NCBI GenBank assembly: GCA_903869825.1
Contig: CAIQAL010000027.1
Location: 1-34,039, forward strand
Direction: 5' to 3'
Source of the DNA: an uncultured bacterium
Lineage (GTDB): Bacteria > Patescibacteriota > Minisyncoccia > Phycocordibacterales > UBA9973
Length of the DNA stretch: 34,039 nucleotides
Below are positions 1 to 9,287 of the stretch, one piece after another. Both the position numbers and the translations under genes were made by a program. The notes below the pieces were generated by a model. The model was not told the origin of the DNA. It saw only the letters and a list, made by a program, of their open reading frames with translations, and did no database searches. The stretch's first letter is position 1, and each line of letters starts with the position of its first letter.

Positions 1-71
1 GTAACTCCGTCATTTTTAATACGATTGATAATCTGCTCCTTCAAATCGGGAGCTATTTTGTGTCTTTTCAT
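1..71 (-). CDS. N-terminal fragment of a transposase-like HTH protein (runs off the window)
   Basis: Minus strand from ATG at 71 reads MKRHKIAPDLKEQIINRIKNDGV..., resembling N-termini of HTH transposases (IS3-type OrfA style). Below the ORF-track length cut-off. Confidence 0.5.
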   Translation of the reverse strand, partial: MKRHKIAPDLKEQIINRIKNDGV

Positions 72-241
72 ATACTTGTATGTTACTAAATTAATTAATA
101 ATTATACAAGGATGGTGTACTAATTTCGGGGGGAGGGCCACTGGGATAACCTTAAATGGTAGTAACCATGGAGATATCCAGATCAAACGGGAGTATATTA
201 TCCCGTTTTACTACCGGATAATCCGATATGGCTCTCTAGGC

Positions 242-1234
242 TTGGGAGAATCCTACATGGACGGATGGTGGACTTGCCAGGACAAACGGCTCGACATTTT
301 TTTTACGAAAATTTTGGGTGCCGGTCTGGACAAGACATCACACCCGTGGAGAATGGTTCTTCCGTTTCTCCAATCTGTACTCTTTAACTTTCAAACGCGT
401 TCCGGCGGGATGAAGGTAGTAAATAAACATTATAACCTATCTAGTGAGTTTTATGATACCTTCCTGGATAAAGAATACAAAAAGTATTCTTGCGCTTTTT
501 TTGAGAGCGATGAAAAAACTCTTGAACAAGCACAAGAAAACTGCTTAGAACTAAGTTCTCGGAAGATATATCTTTCGTCAGAAGACACTGTGCTTGACAT
601 CGGCTGTGGTAATGGTGGCTTTGCCAAGTTTGCCGCCACAAAATTTGGTTGCTATGTTTCCGGAATAAACATTTCCAAAGAACAAATAAAATCCGCTAAG
701 GAAATGACAGCGGCATTGCCAGTGGAAATAAAATTCATGAACTATCTGGATCTTGGAAAAGGAAAATTTACGAAAGTTGTAAGCTTCGGTATGGTTGAAC
801 ATGTCGGTTACAAGAACTACCGGGAATTTATGGAGAAAGCTCATGATTCTCTTTCGGATGGTGGCCTCTTCCTCTTGCATACCATTGCAGGGGTTGAATC
901 AACAACTCATACGGATTCTTGGATTGATAAATACATCTTCCCAAATTCAATGCTCCCTTCCCTAAAACAATTGACGAAGGCCGCAGAAGGATTATTTGTC
1001 ATTGAGGACATCCATAATCTGGGTCCTAATTATGACATGACTTTAATGCGTTGGAATGAGAGATTTCAACGTAACTGGTCAACCATTAAATCTTGGGGTT
1101 ACGATGAAAGATTCCATCGCATGTGGGAATATTATCTTCTAATGTGTGCTGGAGGTTTCAGGGCAAGGAAGCTCCAGCTTTACCAGCTGGTACTTGCAAA
1201 GAATCCAAAGGATGGATATATACCCGTAAGGTAA
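242..1234 (+). CDS. cfa: Cyclopropane-fatty-acyl-phospholipid synthase family SAM methyltransferase (5' end probably truncated)
   Basis: GESYMDGWW, VLDIGCGNGGFAKFAA, VSFGMVEHVGYKNY, YYLLMCAGGFRAR match Cfa. In-frame homology continues upstream (ATGITLNGSNHGDIQIK...GSLGLGESYMDGWW) but without ATG/GTG/TTG before 242. Confidence 0.85.
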   Translation: MGESYMDGWWTCQDKRLDIFFTKILGAGLDKTSHPWRMVLPFLQSVLFNFQTRSGGMKVVNKHYNLSSEFYDTFLDKEYKKYSCAFFESDEKTLEQAQENCLELSSRKIYLSSEDTVLDIGCGNGGFAKFAATKFGCYVSGINISKEQIKSAKEMTAALPVEIKFMNYLDLGKGKFTKVVSFGMVEHVGYKNYREFMEKAHDSLSDGGLFLLHTIAGVESTTHTDSWIDKYIFPNSMLPSLKQLTKAAEGLFVIEDIHNLGPNYDMTLMRWNERFQRNWSTIKSWGYDERFHRMWEYYLLMCAGGFRARKLQLYQLVLAKNPKDGYIPVR

Positions 1235-1252
1235 CATTTTTTAAATAACAGA

Positions 1253-1285
1253 AGCCTGTGAAAATTAATTTAATTTTCACAGGCT
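1253..1285 (+). terminator. Perfect palindromic terminator hairpin downstream of cfa
   Basis: AGCCTGTGAAAATTAATTTAATTTTCACAGGCT followed by ATTTTTATT. Confidence 0.7.
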
Positions 1286-1328
1286 ATTTTTATTCCACTT
1301 TAGTTAGTAAAATAGCTAAATAAAAAAA

Positions 1329-1362
1329 GGCTTACCGTCCGAAATAATTCGAACAATAAGCC
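1329..1362 (-). terminator. Rho-independent terminator for the methyltransferase gene
   Basis: Minus strand GGCTTATTGTTCGAATTATTTCGGACGGTAAGCC followed by TTTTTTTA. Confidence 0.65.
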
Positions 1363-1376
1363 CCTTAAAGATTTCT

Positions 1377-2234
1377 TTAATGCTTTTTGAAAAAAATAGC
1401 ATAATCACATACGGAGCCAACACCAGCTTGCCCAAACGAATCTGGAAGTATGATATCTTTATAGTCGAGTATATTGAATCCTCGACTTAAAAGATTACTG
1501 CCTAACTTGCCCGGACTGATTTTTTCGTGAGATTTAAAGCTATCAATATCAGTGTGAACCCCTAAACTGTAATTTGAAAGAAATAATATTCCAAAACCTC
1601 CTCTTTTAAGCACACGATTAAGCTCACTCAAGGCAGTATTCACATCGTGACACCAGTGCAACACCTTGCAGGATATTACTACGTCCATACTTTCACTTTT
1701 GAAAGGTAAATCTTGAAAATTGCATACCTTAAATATAAGGCTTGATTCTTTTTCATATTCAGTTTCATATCTCAACTTATTGTTTTGTGCTTGTTTCACC
1801 ATTAGAGGTGCAATGTCAGTACAATAAATTGATTCAATCCGTTCTCTGAAAGTTTGTTCAATAAACAACTCCATAAGCCCCGGACCAGAACCAATCCCTA
1901 AAATGTTTTTGATGGAACCAGCTTTTTCAAGCCAACTCGTAATTAAAGACATTTCAGCGTAGTAACTTGAGAATGATTCAAAGTATGCCCACCAAGACGC
2001 TTGACAATCCCATATCTTAGCTACATTATTTATTGCTTCGGGAAAAGTCCCCCAGTAACCGCCTGCTCCATTTGAAACATTCGGTAGTATCCGCAAAATA
2101 AATTGCAAAAAATCATGTCCTTTTTCAGTATTGTATTGGGACATTAGTTTTTTGACGGGCTTGTGTTGTTCCTTTTGAAATCGATTGTAAATCTCAGACA
2201 GATTGTAACTTCTGTTAATGTCGCTCATTTTCAT
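1377..2234 (-). CDS. Class I SAM-dependent methyltransferase (Methyltransf_11-like)
   Basis: ILGIGSGPGLMELF motif I; DVVISCKVLHWCHDVNTALSELNRVLKRGGFGIL. Confidence 0.8.
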   Translation of the reverse strand: MKMSDINRSYNLSEIYNRFQKEQHKPVKKLMSQYNTEKGHDFLQFILRILPNVSNGAGGYWGTFPEAINNVAKIWDCQASWWAYFESFSSYYAEMSLITSWLEKAGSIKNILGIGSGPGLMELFIEQTFRERIESIYCTDIAPLMVKQAQNNKLRYETEYEKESSLIFKVCNFQDLPFKSESMDVVISCKVLHWCHDVNTALSELNRVLKRGGFGILFLSNYSLGVHTDIDSFKSHEKISPGKLGSNLLSRGFNILDYKDIILPDSFGQAGVGSVCDYAIFFKKH

Positions 2235-2465
2235 TTTTTATGTGATTATAGTTAGTTTACTTGAATTACTTCAGACTCCAGTTGCAGAAGTACAAAGTAA
2301 TTCAAATAAATACAAATAATCTTTTATCAAATAACAATTTAAATACATAATAACATATTTAAAATATAAATCAAGTGTGATTATTTTTGATAGTTCTGGA
2401 AAAATATTAATAATTTTCGTAGACATTTTTATTCCACTTTAGTTTAGTAAAGTGGTTAAATAAAA

Positions 2466-2487
2466 GGCCTGTGTATATTTACAGGCC
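2466..2487 (-). terminator. Rho-independent terminator
   Basis: GGCCTGTAAATATACACAGGCC hairpin followed by TTTTATTT on the minus strand. Confidence 0.65.
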
Positions 2488-2522
2488 ATAAATCTTATGT
2501 TTGAAGAAGAAGAAACTAAAGT

Positions 2523-2921
2523 TTAATCCCGGAGTTTAATCCCGGGAATCCCATTCCCAAAATAGTTTGGGTGTCTGAGAATTTTATCTGTATTTTCATT
2601 TCTTTTGCTTATCACAAAAACATAGACAATGTCGAAGGTGACACAACAAAGAATAAGAAAGAAAATCATACCCAAACGATATTCCTCTACGAAAATTGCG
2701 TAGATACCGATGAAGTAAAATATTGCCGCTTGAACAACTAAAAGCAAAGATAAAAAAATTATTTTAAATTTGCCTTTTGGTTTATATCCTATCCATTTCA
2801 AAAAAAAGTAAAAAACAAAAGTGATAATAAACGTTGTGAGAAAGTAGCCAATCCATGCAAAACATATACCAGCTAGGTGACAAATAGAAATAACACTAAG
2901 TATTCTGTTCATACTGTTCAT
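2523..2921 (-). CDS. Small multi-pass membrane protein, unknown function
   Basis: 132 aa ORF with several hydrophobic segments and a terminator downstream; no recognised family. Confidence 0.6.
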   Translation of the reverse strand: MNSMNRILSVISICHLAGICFAWIGYFLTTFIITFVFYFFLKWIGYKPKGKFKIIFLSLLLVVQAAIFYFIGIYAIFVEEYRLGMIFFLILCCVTFDIVYVFVISKRNENTDKILRHPNYFGNGIPGIKLRD

Positions 2922-3051
2922 AATTGTTAGGTTTTAAGGGTGACCACAAAAGACTCTGTTAAATCAATTTTCTCTGGTCACCAATAAAACCTTTCTTTTT
3001 TTAAGAACAATTTTGTTTCCATTCTACTCCGTATTTTCAACAAGTCAAAAA

Positions 3052-4437
3052 CTATTTTTCTTCTTCAATAAATTTGAATAATGCTCGAACGGGAGTACCA
3101 AGTGCTCCCCCGGCCAAATATTCTCCTGCCATCGAAGTCATCCGAGGCGCTATATCAATATGAGCCCATTTGTAATCTTTGATAAATTGTTTCAAAAAGA
3201 TTGCTCCATAGGTTGCTCCACCATAACGAGAATCTTTATTATGAATATTCGTATAGTCGCCGAGGGTTCCCTTTATTTCATTTTCGTATTCTTCCCACAT
3301 TGGAAGTCGCCACATATAGTCTCCGGTCAGGTCACCTATTTTTTCAAGCATCAGGCACAATTCATCATCATCGGTAAATATAGCCGACATTCGCTCTCCT
3401 AGTGCCACCACAGCCGCCCCAGTCAGCGTCGCAACATCTATCACTACACTTGGATTGTATTTTTGAGCATAAGTAAGTGCATCAGCCAAAATGACTCGGC
3501 CTTCGGCATCGGTATTTAATACTTCGATTGTTTTCCCGGACATTGAACGGATAACATCGCCCGGACGGTAACTTTTACCTGAAATAAAATTCTCAACAGA
3601 AGGAATGAGCCCGATGACATTTTTCTTTAGTTTCATTTTAGCGACGAGAGCCATGGTGTGAATCACCGCCGAGCCACCTGACATATCCATATTCATTCCA
3701 GACATTGCGCCAGATGGCTTTAGGTTTAGCCCACCGGAATCAAAAGTGACCCCTTTTCCGACAAGAACAACGGGGCGTCCTTTTTTGCGACCTGCCTGCG
3801 TAGGCAGGCCAAAATATTCCATTATGATAAATTTTGATTCTTCGTCCGAGCCTCGGCCCACCGAAAGGATGGCATTCATTTTAAGACTTGCCATTTCTTT
3901 TTCACCAAGGACAGTAACCTTTACTGGCATTCCTTTTACGGCTTCTTTTGACTTCGCAGCCAAAATTTTTGGCGTCATATCTCCTCCTGGTGTATTTGAA
4001 AGATTTCGAGTTTTATTTACTTCTCCGGCAATGGTATGCCCTTTTAAAATTGCTTTTTCGATTTCAGAAGTAGCTCCCGAAATAAATACTTCTTCTACGA
4101 AATTGAAACCGTCTTTAGGTAGTGTCTTGTAATCGGTAAATTCATAATTTGCCAAATCAAGCTGGGTTCCGATGATTTCTCCAAGTTCTGTCTCAGAAAT
4201 TTTTATTCCTTTAAATTTTAAATCTGCAAAATCAAATGCAACCTTCTCAGCTTTAACTCCTTTCGCCATCGCAACGATCTTTCGTATAAGCAAAAACAAT
4301 TTTCGCAAAGTCATTTCTTCCTCGCACTTCAAAAAGAGAGTTTTTATACCACTCTCCTTAACGATTTCGTCTTTATTTTTAGGGTTAATATTTACAACTA
4401 GAGCATCCTTACCTGGTTTTTTAAAATTTATTTTCAT
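3052..4437 (-). CDS. pepA: Leucyl aminopeptidase, M17 family
   Basis: VGKGVTFDSGGLNLKPSGAMSGMNMDMSGGSAV and NTDAEGRVILADAL M17 signatures. Start placed at MKINFKK (4437) rather than the longest ORF start (4473). Confidence 0.92.
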   Translation of the reverse strand: MKINFKKPGKDALVVNINPKNKDEIVKESGIKTLFLKCEEEMTLRKLFLLIRKIVAMAKGVKAEKVAFDFADLKFKGIKISETELGEIIGTQLDLANYEFTDYKTLPKDGFNFVEEVFISGATSEIEKAILKGHTIAGEVNKTRNLSNTPGGDMTPKILAAKSKEAVKGMPVKVTVLGEKEMASLKMNAILSVGRGSDEESKFIIMEYFGLPTQAGRKKGRPVVLVGKGVTFDSGGLNLKPSGAMSGMNMDMSGGSAVIHTMALVAKMKLKKNVIGLIPSVENFISGKSYRPGDVIRSMSGKTIEVLNTDAEGRVILADALTYAQKYNPSVVIDVATLTGAAVVALGERMSAIFTDDDELCLMLEKIGDLTGDYMWRLPMWEEYENEIKGTLGDYTNIHNKDSRYGGATYGAIFLKQFIKDYKWAHIDIAPRMTSMAGEYLAGGALGTPVRALFKFIEEEK

Positions 4438-4500
4438 ATCAATTACTATATACTTATTCGAAAAAAATTTCAAAAGACCGTTCCTGCTAGGAAAAAACAG

Positions 4501-5163
4501 CTAAATAATATTTAAGTCTTCAAGTGTGAAATCTTTCAAGGAGTGAATTATCAGGTCAGCAATGCCAAACCTCTTGTCGTCAGCCGGCAAATCATGGGGC
4601 ACTGCCACACATTTCATTTTGGCCGCCTTGGCTGACAAAACTCCATTTGGAGAATCTTCAAAGGCTAAACATTGGTTTACAAATACATTCAATTTATTTG
4701 CTGCTGTGATATAAACGCCTGGGTGAGGTTTTCCCAAAGGTTCATGTTCTGCCGAATAAATAAATTTAATTTTATCTTTGATACCAATTTTTTCTATTAC
4801 TGCGTCTATTATCTCTTCCGCTGAAGACGATGCTATCGCAATAATAATTCCTTCCTTATATAAAAGATCAATTATTTCATGGACTCCTTCCATAATTTTG
4901 CCTTTAATTTTTATTAGGCTTATTATCTCCTTGATTATTTTTGTCGAAATTTCTTTTATGTCAGCTCCTTCAATTTTATATTTTACAAGCCAATACTCAA
5001 CAAATTCATCTACCCGGTAGCCCATTGTTTCTTTGCATTGGTCAACTGTCAACTTGAGACCTAACTCACTGAATACTTTTATCGTAGCCTCTCTCCAAAA
5101 TGGCTCCGAATCTATCAAGAGTCCATCCATGTCAAATATTACTGCTTTTATTTTGAGATTCAT
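4501..5163 (-). CDS. HAD-superfamily hydrolase, beta-phosphoglucomutase/2-deoxyglucose-6-phosphatase-like
   Basis: KAVIFDMDGLLIDSEPFW motif I, IAIASSS motif II, GKPHPGVY, FEDSPNGVLSAKAA. Confidence 0.85.
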   Translation of the reverse strand: MNLKIKAVIFDMDGLLIDSEPFWREATIKVFSELGLKLTVDQCKETMGYRVDEFVEYWLVKYKIEGADIKEISTKIIKEIISLIKIKGKIMEGVHEIIDLLYKEGIIIAIASSSAEEIIDAVIEKIGIKDKIKFIYSAEHEPLGKPHPGVYITAANKLNVFVNQCLAFEDSPNGVLSAKAAKMKCVAVPHDLPADDKRFGIADLIIHSLKDFTLEDLNII

Positions 5164-5169
5164 TTATTA

Positions 5170-5853
5170 TTATGGTCTTTTAATTATTAATTCTTCTTCT
5201 GGATTTTCTTTTTCAAGATTCTCAATTATTAAATTTGCTACGTAGCTTGGCTCCATAAATTCGATATACTTTTCTGGCTTAGCCTCATCAAAAAAATGAG
5301 TCTGCATTCCTCCAGGGTAAATATTAATTGTTTTTATATTATTATCCTTTACTTCTTTTCTCAAAGACTTTGTGAAGCCGGTCGCAGCATATTTACTTGC
5401 ACAATACCCAGATGATCCAGCTCTACCATCAAGGGCACTCGTAGACAAAATTGTTAATATTGTCCCTGAATTTTGCTTCTTCATTTGAATTAAAGCATAC
5501 TTTGATCCAAAAATAACCCCAAATAAATTAACTTCAATCATATCGTGCACCCTTTTCAAATCCATTTCTTCAATTAATTCATGGGGCAACCAGATCCCGG
5601 CGTCATTTATCCAAAAATCTATCCTGCCAAAATCTTTTACAACTTTTTCGGATAAATCTTGAATTTCATTTTCTTTTGTTACATCAACGGAAATAGCCAC
5701 AGCTCCAATTTCTATAGCAGTTTTTTCAAGTTCAATATTATCAAGAGAAGAAATAATTGTCTTTGCACCTTCTTTCACAAATAAAGTAGCCAGAGCTTTT
5801 CCAAGACCTTTACTTCCTCCGGTTATTACAACAACTTTATTTTTTAATTCCAT
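5170..5853 (-). CDS. Short-chain dehydrogenase/reductase
   Basis: VVITGGSKGLGKALA cofactor motif, NDAGIW, YCASKYAATGF catalytic YxxxK. Confidence 0.88.
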   Translation of the reverse strand: MELKNKVVVITGGSKGLGKALATLFVKEGAKTIISSLDNIELEKTAIEIGAVAISVDVTKENEIQDLSEKVVKDFGRIDFWINDAGIWLPHELIEEMDLKRVHDMIEVNLFGVIFGSKYALIQMKKQNSGTILTILSTSALDGRAGSSGYCASKYAATGFTKSLRKEVKDNNIKTINIYPGGMQTHFFDEAKPEKYIEFMEPSYVANLIIENLEKENPEEELIIKRP

Positions 5854-5858
5854 AGGAT

Positions 5859-7277
5859 TTAAAATTCTGCATTTTTAGGAGTTCTTGAAAATGGAATGAC
5901 ATCTCGAATATTTTGCATTCCAGAAAGATACATGAGAGCTCTCTCAAAACCTAAACCAAAACCAGCATGACGCACTCCACCGTATTTGCGTAAATCTAAG
6001 TACCACCAATAATTTTCTTTTGGCAATTTTAATTCAGCTATTCTTTTTTCAAGCATTTCCAAGCGTTCTTCACGTTGACTTCCGCCAATAATCTCTCCTA
6101 CGCCTGGCATAAGCAAATCCATCGCTGCCACTGTCTTGCCATCATCATTCTGACGCATATAAAAAGCCTTGATTTCTTTAGGATAATCAGTAACAAAAAG
6201 AGGACCATTTACAACTTCATCTGTTAAATATCTTTCGTGTTCCGTCTGAAGATCAATCCCCCACTTCACGGGGTAGTCAAATTTTTTACCGGATTTTTCT
6301 AAGATTTCTATCGCTTCGGTGTAAGTTAGATGTTTAAATTTTGCATCTTTAACTTTATTCAAACGCTCAAGTAAACCATTGTCTATAAATTTATTAAAAA
6401 ATTCCATTTCCTCCGGCAATTCACGTAAAACATAATTGATCAAATATTTCATCATTTCTTCAGCAAGGATCATGTCTTCTTCTAGTCCAGCAAAAGTAAT
6501 TTCTGGTTCAATCATCCAAAATTCTGATGCATGACGAGCAGTATGACTGTTCTCAGCGCGAAAAGTTGGACCAAAAGTATAAACTCGATTGAAAGCAAGC
6601 GCCATGGCTTCTGCCTCTAGTTGCCCGCTGACCGTTAGCCCTGCTTTTTTACCAAAAAAATCTTCCGCATAATCAACCTCTTCATTATCATTTTGCTTAA
6701 TATTTTTTAAATCTAAAGTCGTGACGTTGAACATCTCTCCAGCGCCTTCAGCGTCGGAAGTTGAAATAATTGGGGTATGCGCATAAACAAAACCTTTTTC
6801 TTGAAAAAATTTATGAACAGCAAAACTTAAAACGGAACGAAGTCTGAAAACTGCCTGAAAAGTATTACTACGTGGGCGTAAATGCGCTATTGTACGCAAA
6901 AATTCAAAACTATGACCCTTTTTTTGCAAAGGATAATCTGAATCCGAAGATGCAATTTCCAAAATTCCAATCGCTTTTAACTCAAATACCTGACCTTTCG
7001 CAGGAGATCCTTGTAATAGCCCTTTTATTATAATCCCAGAGTATGTAGGTAATTTTTCAATTTGTTCAAATGCCTCCGACAATACTTCATCATTTCTAAA
7101 AAATTTGGTATTCAAATCAAAAACTGCTTGTAAACTACGGAAAAAACTTCCATCCGTGATTTCTAAAAAACCAATTTTTCCAGAAGAACGGACAGTTTTT
7201 ACCCAGCCGTTGACTTCAATCTCTTTCCCAATATATTCTTTTTCGTTTCTATATAATTCTTTTATTTCTATTTTCAT
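5859..7277 (-). CDS. asnS: Asparaginyl-tRNA synthetase
   Basis: Class II aa[70 protein letters not shown]. Confidence 0.93.
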   Translation of the reverse strand: MKIEIKELYRNEKEYIGKEIEVNGWVKTVRSSGKIGFLEITDGSFFRSLQAVFDLNTKFFRNDEVLSEAFEQIEKLPTYSGIIIKGLLQGSPAKGQVFELKAIGILEIASSDSDYPLQKKGHSFEFLRTIAHLRPRSNTFQAVFRLRSVLSFAVHKFFQEKGFVYAHTPIISTSDAEGAGEMFNVTTLDLKNIKQNDNEEVDYAEDFFGKKAGLTVSGQLEAEAMALAFNRVYTFGPTFRAENSHTARHASEFWMIEPEITFAGLEEDMILAEEMMKYLINYVLRELPEEMEFFNKFIDNGLLERLNKVKDAKFKHLTYTEAIEILEKSGKKFDYPVKWGIDLQTEHERYLTDEVVNGPLFVTDYPKEIKAFYMRQNDDGKTVAAMDLLMPGVGEIIGGSQREERLEMLEKRIAELKLPKENYWWYLDLRKYGGVRHAGFGLGFERALMYLSGMQNIRDVIPFSRTPKNAEF

Positions 7278-8671
7278 TTTTTGTTTAATTTTATTCCTAA
7301 ATCATTCAGTTGCTCTTCTGCAATTTCTGAAGGAGAACCCATCATTAAATCTTTGCCCTCCCCGGTTTTCGGGAAAGCGATAACTTCTCTAATATTGGGC
7401 TCATTTTGTAAAATCATAACTATTCTATCGATACCAGGAGCAAAACCACCATGCGGAGGTGCGCCATAGGTAAAAGCTTCGAGCATATGACCAAATTTTT
7501 TTTGTTGTTCTTCCTCAGAAATATTTAATAATTTAAAAACTTGTTTTTGCACATCACTTTCATGGATTCGAATTGAACCTGAAGATAATTCATAGCCATT
7601 AAGTACTAGATCATAGGCATTTGCTCGAATCGAGAACAAATCTTCTCCACGCATAAATTTATCTTTGTCTTCTTCCTTAATAGAACAAAATGGATGATGC
7701 ACCGCTTGCAGATTGCCTTCATCTGTTTTTTCGAACATTGGAAAATCCAAAATCCAACAAAAAGCAAGTTCGTTTGGGTTATTTTTATCTTCCCGCAAAT
7801 CAGGCTTATCAGTGCCATATTTTTCCATGGCTTCTTTATAAGTAATTCTCGGGAACGGAATTTTGGTAATTTTCTTATTAGAATAAAGATTATTTACCAA
7901 TTGAATAAACATTTTTTCGGTATATTCCAAAATTTCTTCTTGCTCTACGAAAGACATTTCATAGTCGAGTTGAGTAAATTCCGGCTGCCTGTCACCTCTG
8001 GTGTCTTCATCTCGCATACAACGAGCAACTTGAAAATATTTTTCAAAACCAGCCACCATGCAAAGCTGTTTGAATTGCTGAGGAGATTGCGGAAGCACAT
8101 AAAAATTTCCTTGCCAAAGACGCGACGGAACAACATATTCGCGACTTCCTTCCGGGGTACCTTTGGTCATCATCGGAGTTTCTATTTCAATAAAATCATT
8201 CTTGTGCATATAATCTCGGAAAAAAGAAATGATCTTATCTCTCATGCGAATATTTTTTTGCATCCTTTCAGTGCGCAGGTCGAGGTATTTATATTTCATT
8301 CTGATATCTTCGTTTATTCCGATAGTATTCTCATTTATTTGAAAAGGTGTAGTTTCTGCTTTGTTTAAAACTTCAATCTTTAAAACTTCAATTTCTAAAT
8401 CGCTATTTAAAAAATTTGCCTTTATGTCTTTCTCAGGTCTTTTGTTTACCATGCCGGTAACTTTCAAAACCCATTCGCTGCGGATTGTTTTTGCCACTTC
8501 TATCGCTTCCACGTGATTCGGTAATGTGACACATTGCACCCGCCCGGTCATATCGCGCATATCAAAAAATACCATTTTGCCTTGGTCGCGGCGTACGTCT
8601 AACCAACCGGCGATAATTATTTCGGTGCCAATATAGTCTTTTAAATCTTTGATATAAATTCTATTTCGCAT
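7274..8671 (-). CDS. aspS: Aspartyl-tRNA synthetase, short form lacking the GAD insertion
   Basis: RYLDLR-like [73 protein letters not shown]; 465 aa. Confidence 0.94.
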   Translation of the reverse strand: MRNRIYIKDLKDYIGTEIIIAGWLDVRRDQGKMVFFDMRDMTGRVQCVTLPNHVEAIEVAKTIRSEWVLKVTGMVNKRPEKDIKANFLNSDLEIEVLKIEVLNKAETTPFQINENTIGINEDIRMKYKYLDLRTERMQKNIRMRDKIISFFRDYMHKNDFIEIETPMMTKGTPEGSREYVVPSRLWQGNFYVLPQSPQQFKQLCMVAGFEKYFQVARCMRDEDTRGDRQPEFTQLDYEMSFVEQEEILEYTEKMFIQLVNNLYSNKKITKIPFPRITYKEAMEKYGTDKPDLREDKNNPNELAFCWILDFPMFEKTDEGNLQAVHHPFCSIKEEDKDKFMRGEDLFSIRANAYDLVLNGYELSSGSIRIHESDVQKQVFKLLNISEEEQQKKFGHMLEAFTYGAPPHGGFAPGIDRIVMILQNEPNIREVIAFPKTGEGKDLMMGSPSEIAEEQLNDLGIKLNKK

Positions 8672-8705
8672 TTCTAAAATATATCATAAAATAGCTAATA
8701 AAAAA

Positions 8706-8729
8706 AGAGGTACCTTGTGTGGTTCCTCT
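8706..8729 (-). terminator. Rho-independent terminator
   Basis: Minus strand AGAGGAACCACACAAGGTACCTCT then TTTTTTTATT. Confidence 0.7.
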
Positions 8730-8730
8730 A

Positions 8731-9135
8731 TCAATTTTCTTGGGGCTCTCCAACAAAACACTGGAGGCCTTTGACTGATTTTAACACTTCCCATGAAAAT
8801 TTAATTCCAGGCAGCGAAATGTTTTCTTCAATTTCTTTTGAACAGTAATGTTCGATTGCTAAAATTAAATCACTTTTTTCACAACATTTAATTTTTTTTG
8901 TGAAGCCAGTAATGTCATCTAGCGAGAATCCTGAAGAAAGGGAATTTGGACAATCAGTACAGCCAAGCCTAGCAGCTAAGTAAGATACCGATTTCCAAAG
9001 CTGTAAATGATTCGATGTTACGACATCGATTTTCGAATCACTTTTTTCTGAAAAAAGATCTTTCAGCTCTATGGCAAGAGCATCTAAATTTTCCTCACTA
9101 ATTCCTAAGGGATTAATAAGCATAATTTTTTTCAT
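8731..9135 (-). CDS. Hypothetical protein, 134 aa, Cys-containing
   Basis: ORF followed by a terminator, with TGA stop; contains CTDCP and KCCEKSD; no family recognised. Confidence 0.6.
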   Translation of the reverse strand: MKKIMLINPLGISEENLDALAIELKDLFSEKSDSKIDVVTSNHLQLWKSVSYLAARLGCTDCPNSLSSGFSLDDITGFTKKIKCCEKSDLILAIEHYCSKEIEENISLPGIKFSWEVLKSVKGLQCFVGEPQEN

Positions 9136-9244
9136 ATTTTTTCAATAAGGGTTTGTAAATGAATTTTCTGTCCATAGCGTACTAAATATTTGATTTTTTG
9201 TCAAATTACATTAAATTAAAAATACCGAAAATTTTCAATAAAAA

Positions 9245-9271
9245 AAGAGGACTCATTGTTAGACTCCTCTT
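9245..9271 (-). terminator. Rho-independent terminator downstream of the PRPP synthase paralog
   Basis: Minus strand AAGAGGAGTCTAACAATGAGTCCTCTT then TTTTTATT. Confidence 0.7.
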
Positions 9272-9287
9272 AAGCAAATTACATGAA

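Noticed and set aside
3160-4504. Plus-strand ORFs opposite pepA (3160, 3746, 4172)
   Set aside because: Antisense shadow ORFs of a clear M17 peptidase, low complexity, no domains.
7694-8368. 224-aa plus-strand ORF opposite aspS
   Set aside because: Antisense to highly conserved AspRS motifs; Phe/Ile-rich shadow translation.
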